Positions 26,732 to 34,920 of a DNA stretch of 64,000 bases are shown here, piece by piece. The translations under genes were made by a program, and so were the position numbers. The stretch spans positions 186,001 to 250,000 of the forward strand of contig NZ_QWBU01000001.1 of NCBI RefSeq assembly GCF_003432075.1, given 5' to 3'. The notes beneath the pieces are model-generated. The model was given only the letters and a program-made list of their open reading frames with translations, was not told the origin of the DNA and ran no database searches. The stretch comes from Shinella sp. WSJ-2. GTDB taxonomy: Bacteria > Pseudomonadota > Alphaproteobacteria > Rhizobiales > Rhizobiaceae. Numbering within the stretch: the stretch's first letter is position 1; each line of letters starts with the position of its first letter.

Positions 26732-27258
26732 CGCGTCCCAAAATCTTCGGCATCGCCGGATGGAAGAATTCCGGCAAGACCGGCCTCGCCGTGCGCCTCG
26801 TCACCGAACTCGTCGCCCGCGGCTACAGTGTCTCGACCATCAAACATGCGCACCACGATTTCGATATCGACAAGGTCGGGGCCGACAGCTATCGCCACCG
26901 CCAGGCCGGCGCGCACGAAGTGACCATCGTCTCGGGCACGCGCTATGCCATCATGCACGAGCTGCGCGGCGCACCCGAGCCCAGTTTCGAGGACATCCTC
27001 GCCCGCCTCGCGCCCTGCGATCTCGTGCTCATCGAGGGCTACAAGCGCGAGCCGATCCCAAAGATCGAGGCGCGACGCCTGGAATCCGCCAACCGCATTC
27101 CGCTCGCTCCCGAAGACCCGCATATCGCCGCCATCGCCGCCGACCATACGGTCACAGACAGCACCCTGCCCGTCTTTGACCTCGACGACACCGCAGCCAT
27201 CGCCGATTTCGTCGTAGCGATCACGGGCCTTCGCGAGCCCCGGCTGTCACCTCGCTAA
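26728..27258 (+). CDS. mobB: molybdopterin-guanine dinucleotide biosynthesis protein B
   Basis: The 176-residue GTP-binding protein assists MobA. It has the P-loop GIAGWKNSGKTGLAVRLV at residues 6-23, STIKHAHHDFDID near 34 and LIEGYKREPIPKIE near 101. Length is typical. It overlaps mobA by four bases. The C-terminal 20 residues (ITGLREPRLSPR) are unremarkable. With moaA upstream this shows a complete end-stage route to the bis-MGD cofactor in this cell, although no molybdoenzyme is encoded in the window. Confidence 0.94.
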   Translation: MTRPKIFGIAGWKNSGKTGLAVRLVTELVARGYSVSTIKHAHHDFDIDKVGADSYRHRQAGAHEVTIVSGTRYAIMHELRGAPEPSFEDILARLAPCDLVLIEGYKREPIPKIEARRLESANRIPLAPEDPHIAAIAADHTVTDSTLPVFDLDDTAAIADFVVAITGLREPRLSPR

Positions 27259-27411
27259 CGCAGGCTGCACAACTCGTCCGGCAGGTTTTCGGCGCGGGAC
27301 CTCGCATCCCGTATATGCCTCGGCCAGATCGAGTGTCGTCATTTTTTGGTTCAACATCGTGTAGAATTGAGAACACGATGCGTCATATTGCGCAAAATCA
27401 CCCGACAACAT

Positions 27412-27428
27412 GGTTAAATTAACCTTAA
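27412..27428 (+). promoter_or_regulatory. AT-rich promoter with TTAA-N7-TTAA motif
   Basis: In a markedly AT-rich stretch (27400-27500), GGTTAA-A-TTAACC forms a perfect 13-base inverted repeat (27412-27424) and TTAA (27414-27417) plus TTAA (27425-27428) are spaced by seven bases, as in CtrA half-site pairs but without the final C. It lies about 85 bases before the next gene start. Confidence 0.35.
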
Positions 27429-27509
27429 AAATTAATCTATGTGACGGTTTTATTGCAACTTAATACCCTTGTAGGTAGGTCTAATTGGGTAGAAACGTAG
27501 AATTTTATC

Positions 27510-29198
27510 ATGACCTACACAAAACACCGATCCCAAGGTCGTTTCGGCCTATTCACGAATCCCTACGCAATTGCTCTGGGTTCCGTCCTATACTTTGTGT
27601 TCGTCCTACATTTTGACACGCGATGGCGATATCTGCCCTATAACTTTGCCGCGACGCTGAGCCTCGCCGCGATCATATTCCTGTTCTCCAGACGCCCGTT
27701 CTTCTCACTCTACGGCGCAACGCTCGTCGCGATCCTCTTCACCTTCATTTCCGCGATGAAGTTCCATTCCAAGGGGCTGGCGTTGCACGTCTATGACGTC
27801 GTCTTCATTGGCTCCGATGTCTCGACGCTCTCCTTCTTGGTGCGCTACTATCTGCCCGCCGTCGCTGTGGCCGCTATCGGACTGGCGGTCATAGTCACAT
27901 TCCTGACGATCCTGTTCCGGCGGGAGGCCCCTATCTCATGGGATGTCGGCGTGCGCAGTGGCATCGTTGCGGCAAGCCTCGTAGCCGCGGTCGTCGCCCA
28001 CCGCCCCACGACACGCGACGCCGATTTCGTGCCGTTCATAGGCGGTTACAACGCGTCTGCCTTCTTCCTATCGCTGTGGCACATTCCCGGCCTGATGAAA
28101 CCGATGCAGTTCGCGCAACCACTCGACCCCGGCGAGGCGGGGCGACCCTTCGTCAACCGCTCGCTCTGCACGAGCCCGGAAAAACAGCCCGACCTGTTTT
28201 TGGTCCTGTCGGAGAGCCAAACTTCTCCGCTCGTCTTCCCGCAGCTTTCCATCCCGCAGGCCGTCACAGAAACCTACAAGTCAGGCGACGGCGCGATCCG
28301 CCCGCTGTTCGTGGAGACTTTCGGCGGCGGGACGTGGATGACGAATTTCTCAGTGCTAACAGGCCTTTCGACCGCCGATTTCGGCTGGCTCGGCCCATAT
28401 GTGAACCACTTGCTGGTGGACAAGGTAAAAGGCTCGCTGCCGGACATCCTCGGCCATTGCGGCTACCGCACCGCCGTGTTCATGCCCATGCAGTATAATT
28501 CGATCAATGAAGGCCCGTTTCTAAAGTCGCTGGGCTTCCAGGAAATCTACGACGCCGACCAGATGGGCCTGCCAGTCATGGGGATCCGCGATACGCGCTA
28601 TTTCGAAAAAGCCGAACACATGATTGCGCAGCACCGCAAGACAGACAAGCGACCGCTCTTCGTGCTGGTCCAAACGATGTTCACACACTCGCCCTACGAG
28701 ACCACACTCGAGCCGAGGGTGGCGGGAGAACATGTCTATGCGAACGACGCCGGCGCCAACGAATATCTGCGCCGCGTGACCGCTTCACGCAACGATCTGG
28801 TAGCCTATCGCGACACGATCAAGGAAAATCCCGGCCCACGGGGGAGCGTCTTCCTCGAATTCGGCGATCACCAGTCGATCGCGACGAAGCCCCATATCCT
28901 TGAGCGGGCGACCGGCGACAATCCGTTTACAACCTTCCGCTCGCCCGTCTACGAGACCTTCTACTCAATCCACGGCTTCGGGACACCGATCGATTATCGC
29001 AAGCTCGAGGTGCTGGATGCGCCGTTCCTCATCCCTCGCATCCTGGCGGCCACTAACTTGCCAAGCTCCGAGGTTTTCGACGATCTCGCCTCTCTCAGCA
29101 CCATGTGCCGGGGCGAGTTCCATACCTGCCCGGAAAGGGCGGAAGTCGACCGCCATATTAGGCGGCGCATGGATGCCGGCATCCTTCAGCTGAACTGA
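27510..29198 (+). CDS. membrane-anchored alkaline-phosphatase-superfamily enzyme (sulfatase/phosphotransferase-like)
   Basis: The 562-residue protein has about five N-terminal transmembrane spans (residues 15-165) and a periplasmic sulfatase-like domain. Visible elements are LFLVLSESQT (metal site), FGGGTWMTNFSVLTGLS with the probable nucleophilic Thr, and FGDHQSI (metal-binding Asp-His). This layout matches LTA synthase, OpgB/CgmB-like phosphoglycerol and phosphoethanolamine transferases, which modify glucans or lipids; rhizobial CgmB acts on cyclic beta-glucan, so a related role is possible but unproven. The upstream DNA is much more AT-rich than its surroundings and there is no clear Shine-Dalgarno. 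A terminator follows. Confidence 0.82.
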   Translation: MTYTKHRSQGRFGLFTNPYAIALGSVLYFVFVLHFDTRWRYLPYNFAATLSLAAIIFLFSRRPFFSLYGATLVAILFTFISAMKFHSKGLALHVYDVVFIGSDVSTLSFLVRYYLPAVAVAAIGLAVIVTFLTILFRREAPISWDVGVRSGIVAASLVAAVVAHRPTTRDADFVPFIGGYNASAFFLSLWHIPGLMKPMQFAQPLDPGEAGRPFVNRSLCTSPEKQPDLFLVLSESQTSPLVFPQLSIPQAVTETYKSGDGAIRPLFVETFGGGTWMTNFSVLTGLSTADFGWLGPYVNHLLVDKVKGSLPDILGHCGYRTAVFMPMQYNSINEGPFLKSLGFQEIYDADQMGLPVMGIRDTRYFEKAEHMIAQHRKTDKRPLFVLVQTMFTHSPYETTLEPRVAGEHVYANDAGANEYLRRVTASRNDLVAYRDTIKENPGPRGSVFLEFGDHQSIATKPHILERATGDNPFTTFRSPVYETFYSIHGFGTPIDYRKLEVLDAPFLIPRILAATNLPSSEVFDDLASLSTMCRGEFHTCPERAEVDRHIRRRMDAGILQLN

Positions 29199-29224
29199 CC
29201 GCAACGTCATAGGCTCCAGGAAAA

Positions 29225-29256
29225 AAGGCCACCGGATCGCTCCGGCGGCCTTCTTC
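29225..29256 (+). terminator. terminator of the sulfatase-like gene
   Basis: aaggcc-a-ccgga pairs with tccgg-c-ggcctt, one central mismatch, followed by a T-rich stretch; an A-run precedes it, so it may also act on the convergent OmpA gene. Confidence 0.75.
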
Positions 29257-29279
29257 ATATTTCGTCCTTGCCTCGCCGA

Positions 29280-31355
29280 TCACTCGGCCATCGCGACCGG
29301 CTTGACCAGCGGGGTCACGCGACGGATCGTGACGCGACGGTTGAGCTGTTCCGGCCCGTCGGTGTCGATCTTAAGGAACCGCTCGCCGTAACCCTGCGTG
29401 GCCAGGTTTTCCGGCGGGATGTCGTAGACGTCGGTCAGGACGTTGGCGACGGCCTCGGCTCGCTCGTCCGAGAGCACAAGGTTCGATTCGTCCGAGCCGA
29501 CGGCATCCGTATGACCTTCGATCAGGAAGGTTTCGCCGGGATCCTTGTCTAGCACCTTGTTCATCGCCTCGGCGACCTTGCGCAGCGACGACGCCTGGTT
29601 CATCGAAATCTCCGAGGAACCCGTGGCGAAGGTGATCGTATCGAGATCAATACGGCGCACCTTGTCGCGGATACGCGCCGAATACTTCACCTCGTCCAGC
29701 GTATAGACGCGCTCGACGGGCTCGACCGGCGGCCGTTCCAGGAAATCGCTGTAGTCACGGCTGTCATCAGAGGACGTATCAATGATGTAGTCGTCGAGCG
29801 GCACCGTCAAGCGCATCGGCGGGAGGCGCTCACCGGGATCCACGAAGGTCGGCCGTGCATCGCGATCGATTTCCGGGGCGTAGAACATGACATATTCACT
29901 GCCCGAACGATCGATGCGCGAGCGCTGGATGACATCGCCGTAACGGCTGCGGATCGTCACCACCCGGTCGCCGTTCGGGCGCACGATGACCTCGCGGACG
30001 CGACCATGCGGCAGGTCCTCATAGTAGGTCTCCGTTGCCCGGCGCGACAGGCGGCGACCGTCATCCGACCGCACGATAATACCGTCGTTGAAGTTGATGA
30101 CCACGCGGTCATCTACTTCGCGTTCGACGCGCCAGCCGTCCCGTTCCTCGTAACGCGGGCGGCGATCGCGGCGCTCGCCACGCTCGCGCTCACCGGATTC
30201 GTAACGCACCCGGTCGCCGTCCTGCCAGCCGACCTGCGCGTCGCGGTCGGATTCGGGAATCCGGATCTTGACGTTTTCACGCTCTTCCGCTCGCTTGCGG
30301 CGACGCTCCTCGCGCGCCGAACCCTTGCGGTTGTCGAAATCCTTGTCGCTGTCGAGCACGGCCGCGCCATCGACGAACGGCAGGTCGATCGTCTCATTCG
30401 TCCTGGAAGGATCCCGGGCAATGCGTTCGCGATCCTCGTCACGCTTGCGGCGCGGACGCTCGGCGGTGTCCTCTTCGCGCTGCTGCTCTTCAGCCGCTTC
30501 GCGTTTTTTCCTGCGCTCTTCGCGGGCATTCTGGCGATCCTGCTGCTGCTGATCGTCACCTTCGGCCGCTTCGCGCTGTTTCCGGCGCTCCTCGCGGGCT
30601 TTCTGACGGTCCTGCTGCTGCTGATCGTCGCCCTCAGCCGCTTCGCGCTGTTTCCGCCGCTCCTCCCGGGCCTTCTGACGATCCTGCTGCTGCTGATCGT
30701 CACCTTCAGCCGCTTCGCGCTGTTTCCGACGCTCCTCGCGGGCTTTCTGACGGTCCTGCTGCTGCTGATCGTCACCTTCAGCCGCTTCGCGCTGCTTCTT
30801 GCGCTCCTCGCGAGCCTTCTGACGATCCTGCTGCTGCTGATCGTCACCTTCGGCCGCTTCGCGCTGCTTCTTGCGCTCCTCGCGGGCCTTCTGACGATCC
30901 TGCTGCTGCTGATCGTCACCTTCGGCCGCTTCGCGCTGTTTCCGGCGCTCCTCGCGAGCCTTCTGACGGTCCTGCTGTTGCTGATCATCGCCCTCGGCGG
31001 ATTCGCGCTTTTTGCGCCGTTCCTGACGTTCCTGCTGCTGCTGGTCGCCATCGCCTAGACCCGCATTGTCGCGGTTGGGTTTACGGCGCTCCTGTCGCTG
31101 CTCGCCATCACCGAGGCCGGCATTGTCGCGATTCGGCTTGCGACGCTCGCCCTGCTGTTCCCCGTCTTCCTGACGTTCCTTCTTCTTGCGCGGCTTGCGC
31201 TCCTCCTCGGAGCCGTCGCTCTCCTGCACGGTGATGACATTGGGCATGCGGCTGTCGACGACCGGAGGACGGATCATCGCGGCCTGAACCGGCTGCCAGA
31301 CAAGCGAGACGATAGGCAAAGCCACCGTCGCCAGAAGTGTCGTTCTCTTACCCAT
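29280..31355 (-). CDS. OmpA-domain protein with 24-residue charged tandem repeats (paralogue 1)
   Basis: The 691-residue exported protein has a signal peptide (MGKRTTLLATVALPIVSLVWQPVQA), two copies of an ERRKPNRDNAGLGDG unit (about residues 70-103), then seven near-identical 24-residue units (residues about 123-290) built from QQQQDRQKAREERRKQ followed by REAAEGDD. After a linker with DLPF...GAAVLDSDKD comes a beta-rich segment (residues about 410-570) and a C-terminal OmpA domain (ITFATGSSEISMNQ, GHTDAVGSDESN, NLVLSDERAEAV, NRRVTIRRV) that should bind peptidoglycan. It is probably a peptidoglycan-anchored envelope spacer. ATG at 31355 has GAGGA upstream. It lies 3' of a paralogue on the same strand. 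Confidence 0.9.
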   Translation of the reverse strand: MGKRTTLLATVALPIVSLVWQPVQAAMIRPPVVDSRMPNVITVQESDGSEEERKPRKKKERQEDGEQQGERRKPNRDNAGLGDGEQRQERRKPNRDNAGLGDGDQQQQERQERRKKRESAEGDDQQQQDRQKAREERRKQREAAEGDDQQQQDRQKAREERKKQREAAEGDDQQQQDRQKAREERKKQREAAEGDDQQQQDRQKAREERRKQREAAEGDDQQQQDRQKAREERRKQREAAEGDDQQQQDRQKAREERRKQREAAEGDDQQQQDRQNAREERRKKREAAEEQQREEDTAERPRRKRDEDRERIARDPSRTNETIDLPFVDGAAVLDSDKDFDNRKGSAREERRRKRAEERENVKIRIPESDRDAQVGWQDGDRVRYESGERERGERRDRRPRYEERDGWRVEREVDDRVVINFNDGIIVRSDDGRRLSRRATETYYEDLPHGRVREVIVRPNGDRVVTIRSRYGDVIQRSRIDRSGSEYVMFYAPEIDRDARPTFVDPGERLPPMRLTVPLDDYIIDTSSDDSRDYSDFLERPPVEPVERVYTLDEVKYSARIRDKVRRIDLDTITFATGSSEISMNQASSLRKVAEAMNKVLDKDPGETFLIEGHTDAVGSDESNLVLSDERAEAVANVLTDVYDIPPENLATQGYGERFLKIDTDGPEQLNRRVTIRRVTPLVKPVAMAE
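30486..30989 (-). repeat. seven tandem 72-bp units inside the OmpA paralogue 1 gene
   Basis: 504 bases made of seven 72-bp units encoding the 24-residue repeat; units differ mainly by R/K swaps (ERRKQ versus ERKKQ) and the last unit is degenerate (DRQNAREERRKKREAAEEQQ). A degenerate extra unit precedes the block. Near-identity of the DNA suggests recent expansion and length variability. Confidence 0.9.
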
Positions 31356-31481
31356 GGCGTTTCCTCTTTTGCCGATTTTCCGGCAATGGATCAATCGTTT
31401 GAGGCAAATTCGTGTTTTCACATATTCGCCCGGTCGGAATCGACGTTAGACCATCTCACATGAATCCGCGCTGAATGCGAC

Positions 31482-31510
31482 AGAGCCGCCGACACGACGC
31501 CGGCGGCTCT
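31482..31510 (-). terminator. hairpin after OmpA paralogue 2
   Basis: agagccgccg (31482-31491) pairs perfectly with cggcggctct (31501-31510), 9-base loop, 22 bases past the stop of paralogue 2. No strong U-tract follows on the minus strand, so it may be a partial terminator that still allows some read-through into paralogue 1. Confidence 0.55.
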
Positions 31511-31531
31511 TGATAACGCATGAAGGCGCGA

Positions 31532-33634
31532 TCAGTTCGCCTTCGCCATGGGGCGCACCAGCGTCGTGACGCGGCGGATGGTGACTCGGCGGTTCTGCTG
31601 CTCGGCCGCTTCGGTGCGCACCTTCAGGAAGCGCTCACCATAGCCCTGCGTCTGCAGGTTTTCCGGCGGGATGCCGTAAACCTCTGTCAGCAGGCTGGCG
31701 ACCGATTCGGCGCGCTCGTCGGAAAGCACAAGGTTCGACTTGTCAGATCCCACGGCATCCGTATGGCCTTCGATCAGGAAGGTTTCACCCGGATCCTTGT
31801 CGAGGACCTTCTGCATCGCATCGGCCACGCTGCGCAGCGTGCGGGCCTGCGACATCGGCACCTCGGCACTTGCCGTCGCGAAGGTGATGGTGTCGAGATC
31901 GATGCGGCGCACCTTGTCACGCAGACGTGCCGAATGTTTCACCTCGTCGATCGTATAGACGCGCTCGACGCGCTCGACCGGCGGCTCGGAGAGGAACTCG
32001 TAATAGTCACGGTCCGGATTGCTCGAGGTGTCGATGATGTAGTCGCTGACGGGGATGCGCAGGCGCATCGGCGGCAGCTCGTAGCCGACATCGACAAGAC
32101 CCGGACGCGGCGCATCGTCCTCAAGTTCCGGCGCATAGACGAGGATGTATTCACGCCCGTCACGACCGACACGCGAGCGCTGGATGATATCGCCGTAACG
32201 ATTGTAGATCGTCACGATGCGTATGCCGCCGGGGCGCTGGATCGTTTCGCGCACACGACCACGCGCCAGGTTGTCGTAGAAGACGTTCTCGGAATCACGA
32301 CGCAGGCGCGGACGATCGTCGCCGCGCACGATCAGCTGGTCGCCTACCTCCAGAACCGTGCGGTTCTCGACGCGCTCGATGACATTGACCTGCGTGACGC
32401 TGTTGTCGATCGTATTGTTGTTGTTGACGATCGTCGTGTTGTTGATGACCGTGTTGTTGACGATATTTGTGGTCTCGGGAACTACAAACTCCGGCGCCTC
32501 CTCGACGCGCTTGCCTTCCTCCTTGATAGCCGCCTCGATACGGCCCGGCACCGCCTCGCGCACCTCTTCGGAAATCGCCGCCTGCGCGCTGTCGTCCGTG
32601 TCGGGAACCGGCACCTCTTCTTCCTGCGCGCGCTGTTCCTCACGCTGCTTGCGGCGGTTGTCGCGGCTCTTCTGGCCGCCCGCATTGTCGGCGTCCTTGT
32701 CGCTATCGAGCACGGCGGCACCATTTTCGACCGGCAAGACCACCGTCTCATCGGTCTTGGCGGGATCCTGGGCGATCTCCTGCTTCTGCTCTTCCGTCAG
32801 CGTGTCGACCACCTCCGGCACCGGTTCGGTGGCGGGTGTTTCTTCGCCGGCCTGCTGGTTCTGTTCGGTGGCAGGCTGCTCGGATTGCTGCTCTTCGGCA
32901 GCCTTCTGCTCGTCGGTCTGAGGCTGCTGCTCCTCGGCGGCCTTCTGCTCGTCGGCCTGACGCTGCTGATCCTCGGCGGCTTTTTGCTCATCGGCCTGAC
33001 GCTGCTGGTCTTCTTCAGCCGCCTTCTGTTCATCAGACTGACGCTGCTGATCCTCAGCGGCTTTCTGCTCATCGGCCTGCCGCTGCTGCTCTTCTTCAGC
33101 GGCTTTCTGTTCTTCGGCCTGCCGCTCCTGGTCCTCGGCAGCCTTCTGCTCGTCGGCTTCACGTTGCTGATCCTCAGCAGCCTTCCGCTCGGCAGCCTTC
33201 TGCTCATCAGCCTGGCGCTGCTGGTCTTCTTCAGCCGCCTTCTGTTCCTCGGCCTGCCGCTGCTGGTCCTCAGCGGCCTTCTGCTCGTCGGCCTGACGCT
33301 GCTGTTCTTCTTCAGCGGCCTTCTGTTCCTTGGCCTGCTGTTCCTCGGCCCTCTGCTGGTCTTCGGCAGCCTTTTGCTCGTCGGCCTGACGCTGCTGTTC
33401 TTCTTCAGCGGCCTTCTGCTCGTCGGCCTGGCGTTGCTGGTCTTCCTGCTCGGCGCGCTGCTGTTCTTCCTGCTGCTGTTTCAGCAGCTCTTCCTCGCTC
33501 GGCTGTCCCTCGTCACTGGCCTGGGCCACGTCGAAGGATTTCACAAGCGCGTCGGCCAGCGTCGGCGTTGCAATCAGCGAGGCTGACAGCAGGGGCAGAG
33601 CCACGGTGGCGAAAAGTCTGGAGCGGAAAGTCAT
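31532..33634 (-). CDS. OmpA-domain protein with acidic Gln/Glu/Ala repeats (paralogue 2)
   Basis: The 700-residue exported protein has a signal peptide (MTFRSRLFATVALPLLSASLIATPTLA), a 200-residue low-complexity helical region (residues about 53-252) built from variants of QRQADEQKAAEED, a short linker, the module ETVVLPVENGAAVLDSDKD shared with paralogue 1, a beta-rich middle domain and a C-terminal OmpA domain (ITFATASAEVPMSQ, GHTDAVGSDKSN, NLVLSDERAESV). The repeat is strongly acidic and probably coiled coil, unlike the charge-balanced repeat of its neighbour. ATG at 33634 has GAGGA upstream. The two genes are tandem duplicates, about 177 bases apart, in the same direction. Confidence 0.9.
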   Translation of the reverse strand: MTFRSRLFATVALPLLSASLIATPTLADALVKSFDVAQASDEGQPSEEELLKQQQEEQQRAEQEDQQRQADEQKAAEEEQQRQADEQKAAEDQQRAEEQQAKEQKAAEEEQQRQADEQKAAEDQQRQAEEQKAAEEDQQRQADEQKAAERKAAEDQQREADEQKAAEDQERQAEEQKAAEEEQQRQADEQKAAEDQQRQSDEQKAAEEDQQRQADEQKAAEDQQRQADEQKAAEEQQPQTDEQKAAEEQQSEQPATEQNQQAGEETPATEPVPEVVDTLTEEQKQEIAQDPAKTDETVVLPVENGAAVLDSDKDADNAGGQKSRDNRRKQREEQRAQEEEVPVPDTDDSAQAAISEEVREAVPGRIEAAIKEEGKRVEEAPEFVVPETTNIVNNTVINNTTIVNNNNTIDNSVTQVNVIERVENRTVLEVGDQLIVRGDDRPRLRRDSENVFYDNLARGRVRETIQRPGGIRIVTIYNRYGDIIQRSRVGRDGREYILVYAPELEDDAPRPGLVDVGYELPPMRLRIPVSDYIIDTSSNPDRDYYEFLSEPPVERVERVYTIDEVKHSARLRDKVRRIDLDTITFATASAEVPMSQARTLRSVADAMQKVLDKDPGETFLIEGHTDAVGSDKSNLVLSDERAESVASLLTEVYGIPPENLQTQGYGERFLKVRTEAAEQQNRRVTIRRVTTLVRPMAKAN
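32879..33478 (-). repeat. degenerate 39- to 42-bp repeats inside the OmpA paralogue 2 gene
   Basis: About 600 bases encode roughly fifteen degenerate copies of QRQADEQKAAEE-D/E-Q. Copies vary in length and sequence, so this array looks older than the one in paralogue 1. Confidence 0.85.
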
Positions 33635-33970
33635 CGTTCTGTCCTCACGGTGTCCCGTCTATCTCTGTGAAGCGCTGCTTTCCGGCTCTTGCGGCCGGCC
33701 GGCAACGCCCGTTTCCTGTACAGGCCTAGTCAGCCAGGTGTGAACCGCGCCTGAACGACCTGATCGATCGGCGAGATAGGTCGCGCCGTCGCCAAGACCA
33801 GTGGCGGCTATAAAATTGTCTGGGAAACGGGACGCGGACGCGACGGAAAAGCAGTTGATTTTTTATGAGAAACAGTTCGATTATCCAACCCAAGCGGGCA
33901 GGCCTGCCCGCTTCCATTCAAGGCCCGGACAACAAGAAAAACCCGAGAGCCTTCAACAGAGAGGATCACA
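33635..33970. other. divergent intergenic region of OmpA paralogue 2 and the amino-acid ABC genes (336 bases)
   Basis: No gene is seen. The right half is AT-richer (aaaagcagttgattttttatgag) and probably holds the ABC promoter; a perfect palindrome follows at 33892-33913. Confidence 0.5.
33892..33913 (+). promoter_or_regulatory. 22-bp perfect palindrome in the leader of the ABC substrate-binding gene
   Basis: AAGCGGGCAGG followed directly by its own reverse complement, 58 bases before the start codon. As RNA it would form a strong hairpin with a tiny loop; as DNA it could bind a dimeric regulator. A short A-rich stretch follows, not a U-tract. Confidence 0.5.
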
Positions 33971-34750
33971 ATGCGTATTTCCAAACGTTTCACGCTCGCA
34001 GCCTCGGCTGCGGTCATCGCCCTCTTCGCGACCTCCGCGATGGCTGAAGGCGAAAAGATCGTGATCGGCACGGAAGGCGCCTACCCGCCCTTCAACAATC
34101 TCGAGGCCGACGGCACGCTGACCGGCTTCGACATCGATATCGCCAAGGCGCTCTGCGAGGAAATGAAGGCCGAATGCACCTTCGTGACGCAGGACTGGGA
34201 TGGCATCATTCCGGCGCTCATCGCCAAGAAGTTCGACGCCATCGTCGCATCCATGTCGATCACCGCCGAGCGCAAGGAAAAAGTCGACTTCTCCAAGAAG
34301 TACTACAACACTCCGCCGGCCATCATCGTGCCGAAGGATTCCGACATCAAGGAAGCGACCCCCGAGGCGCTCGCCGGCAAGGCGCTCGGCGCCCAGGGGT
34401 CCACGACGCATTCCAACTATGCCCAGGCGCATATGAAGGATGCCGAGCTCAAGATGTACCCCACCTCGGACGAGTATAAGCTGGACATCGCCAACGGCCG
34501 CATCGACGCCGCCATCGACGACGTCGTGGTGCTCTCGGAATGGCTGAAGACCGACGCCGGCGCCTGCTGCAAGCTGCTCGGCACGCTGCCGATCGACCCG
34601 GTCATCAACGGCGAAGGCGCGGGCATCGCGGTGCGCAAGGGCGACCCGCTGGCCGACAAGTTCACCGCGGCGATCGCAGCGATCCGCGCCAACGGCAAGT
34701 ACCAGGAAATCAACGCCAAGTACTTCCCCTTCGACGTTTACGGCGAGTAA
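33971..34750 (+). CDS. ABC transporter substrate-binding protein, polar amino acid type
   Basis: The 259-residue periplasmic protein has a signal peptide (to AMA, residue 24) and a family 3 solute-binding domain: IVIGTEGAYPPFNNLEADGTLTGFDIDIAKAL (in sections), RKEKVDFSKKYY, GRIDAAIDDV. The pattern is of the lysine/arginine/ornithine, histidine or opine group; exact ligand cannot be read. A GAGAGGA ribosome site precedes ATG 33971. It is the first gene of an importer operon with two permeases but no ATPase, and a hairpin at 34808 separates it from them, which usually keeps binding protein in excess. Confidence 0.93.
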   Translation: MRISKRFTLAASAAVIALFATSAMAEGEKIVIGTEGAYPPFNNLEADGTLTGFDIDIAKALCEEMKAECTFVTQDWDGIIPALIAKKFDAIVASMSITAERKEKVDFSKKYYNTPPAIIVPKDSDIKEATPEALAGKALGAQGSTTHSNYAQAHMKDAELKMYPTSDEYKLDIANGRIDAAIDDVVVLSEWLKTDAGACCKLLGTLPIDPVINGEGAGIAVRKGDPLADKFTAAIAAIRANGKYQEINAKYFPFDVYGE

Positions 34751-34807
34751 GGCACGACACATCCGGCTTATGCGGGTTTTTTCTGACCCCATCACCAGAA
34801 TGCACGG

Positions 34808-34840
34808 GCGGGAGGGCTTGCTCTCCCGCTCCTTTTGTTT
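34808..34840 (+). terminator. attenuating hairpin between binding protein and permeases
   Basis: gcgggag (34808-34814) pairs with ctcccgc (34823-34829), followed by tccttttgttt. It can terminate part of the transcription so that permeases are made at lower levels. Confidence 0.75.
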
Positions 34841-34920
34841 GAGAAGTTGCACATAAAGAAAACGGGCGCGGAAAGCGCCGCAACAAGAAGCGTAAAACGC
34901 GCATCGGGGGTAATTCTGGC

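Noticed and set aside
30006-31058. A 350-codon hydrophobic repeat frame antisense to the 72-bp units
   Set aside because: Same cause: repeat DNA without stops on the other strand. The apparent membrane spans are a by-product of the sense repeat.
31520-33586. A 688-codon open frame antisense to OmpA paralogue 2, very rich in Leu/Phe/Val
   Set aside because: It mirrors the repetitive sense codons (CAG, GAA, GCC read backwards), has no ribosome site and no family-like motif; the sense gene has a signal peptide and an OmpA domain.
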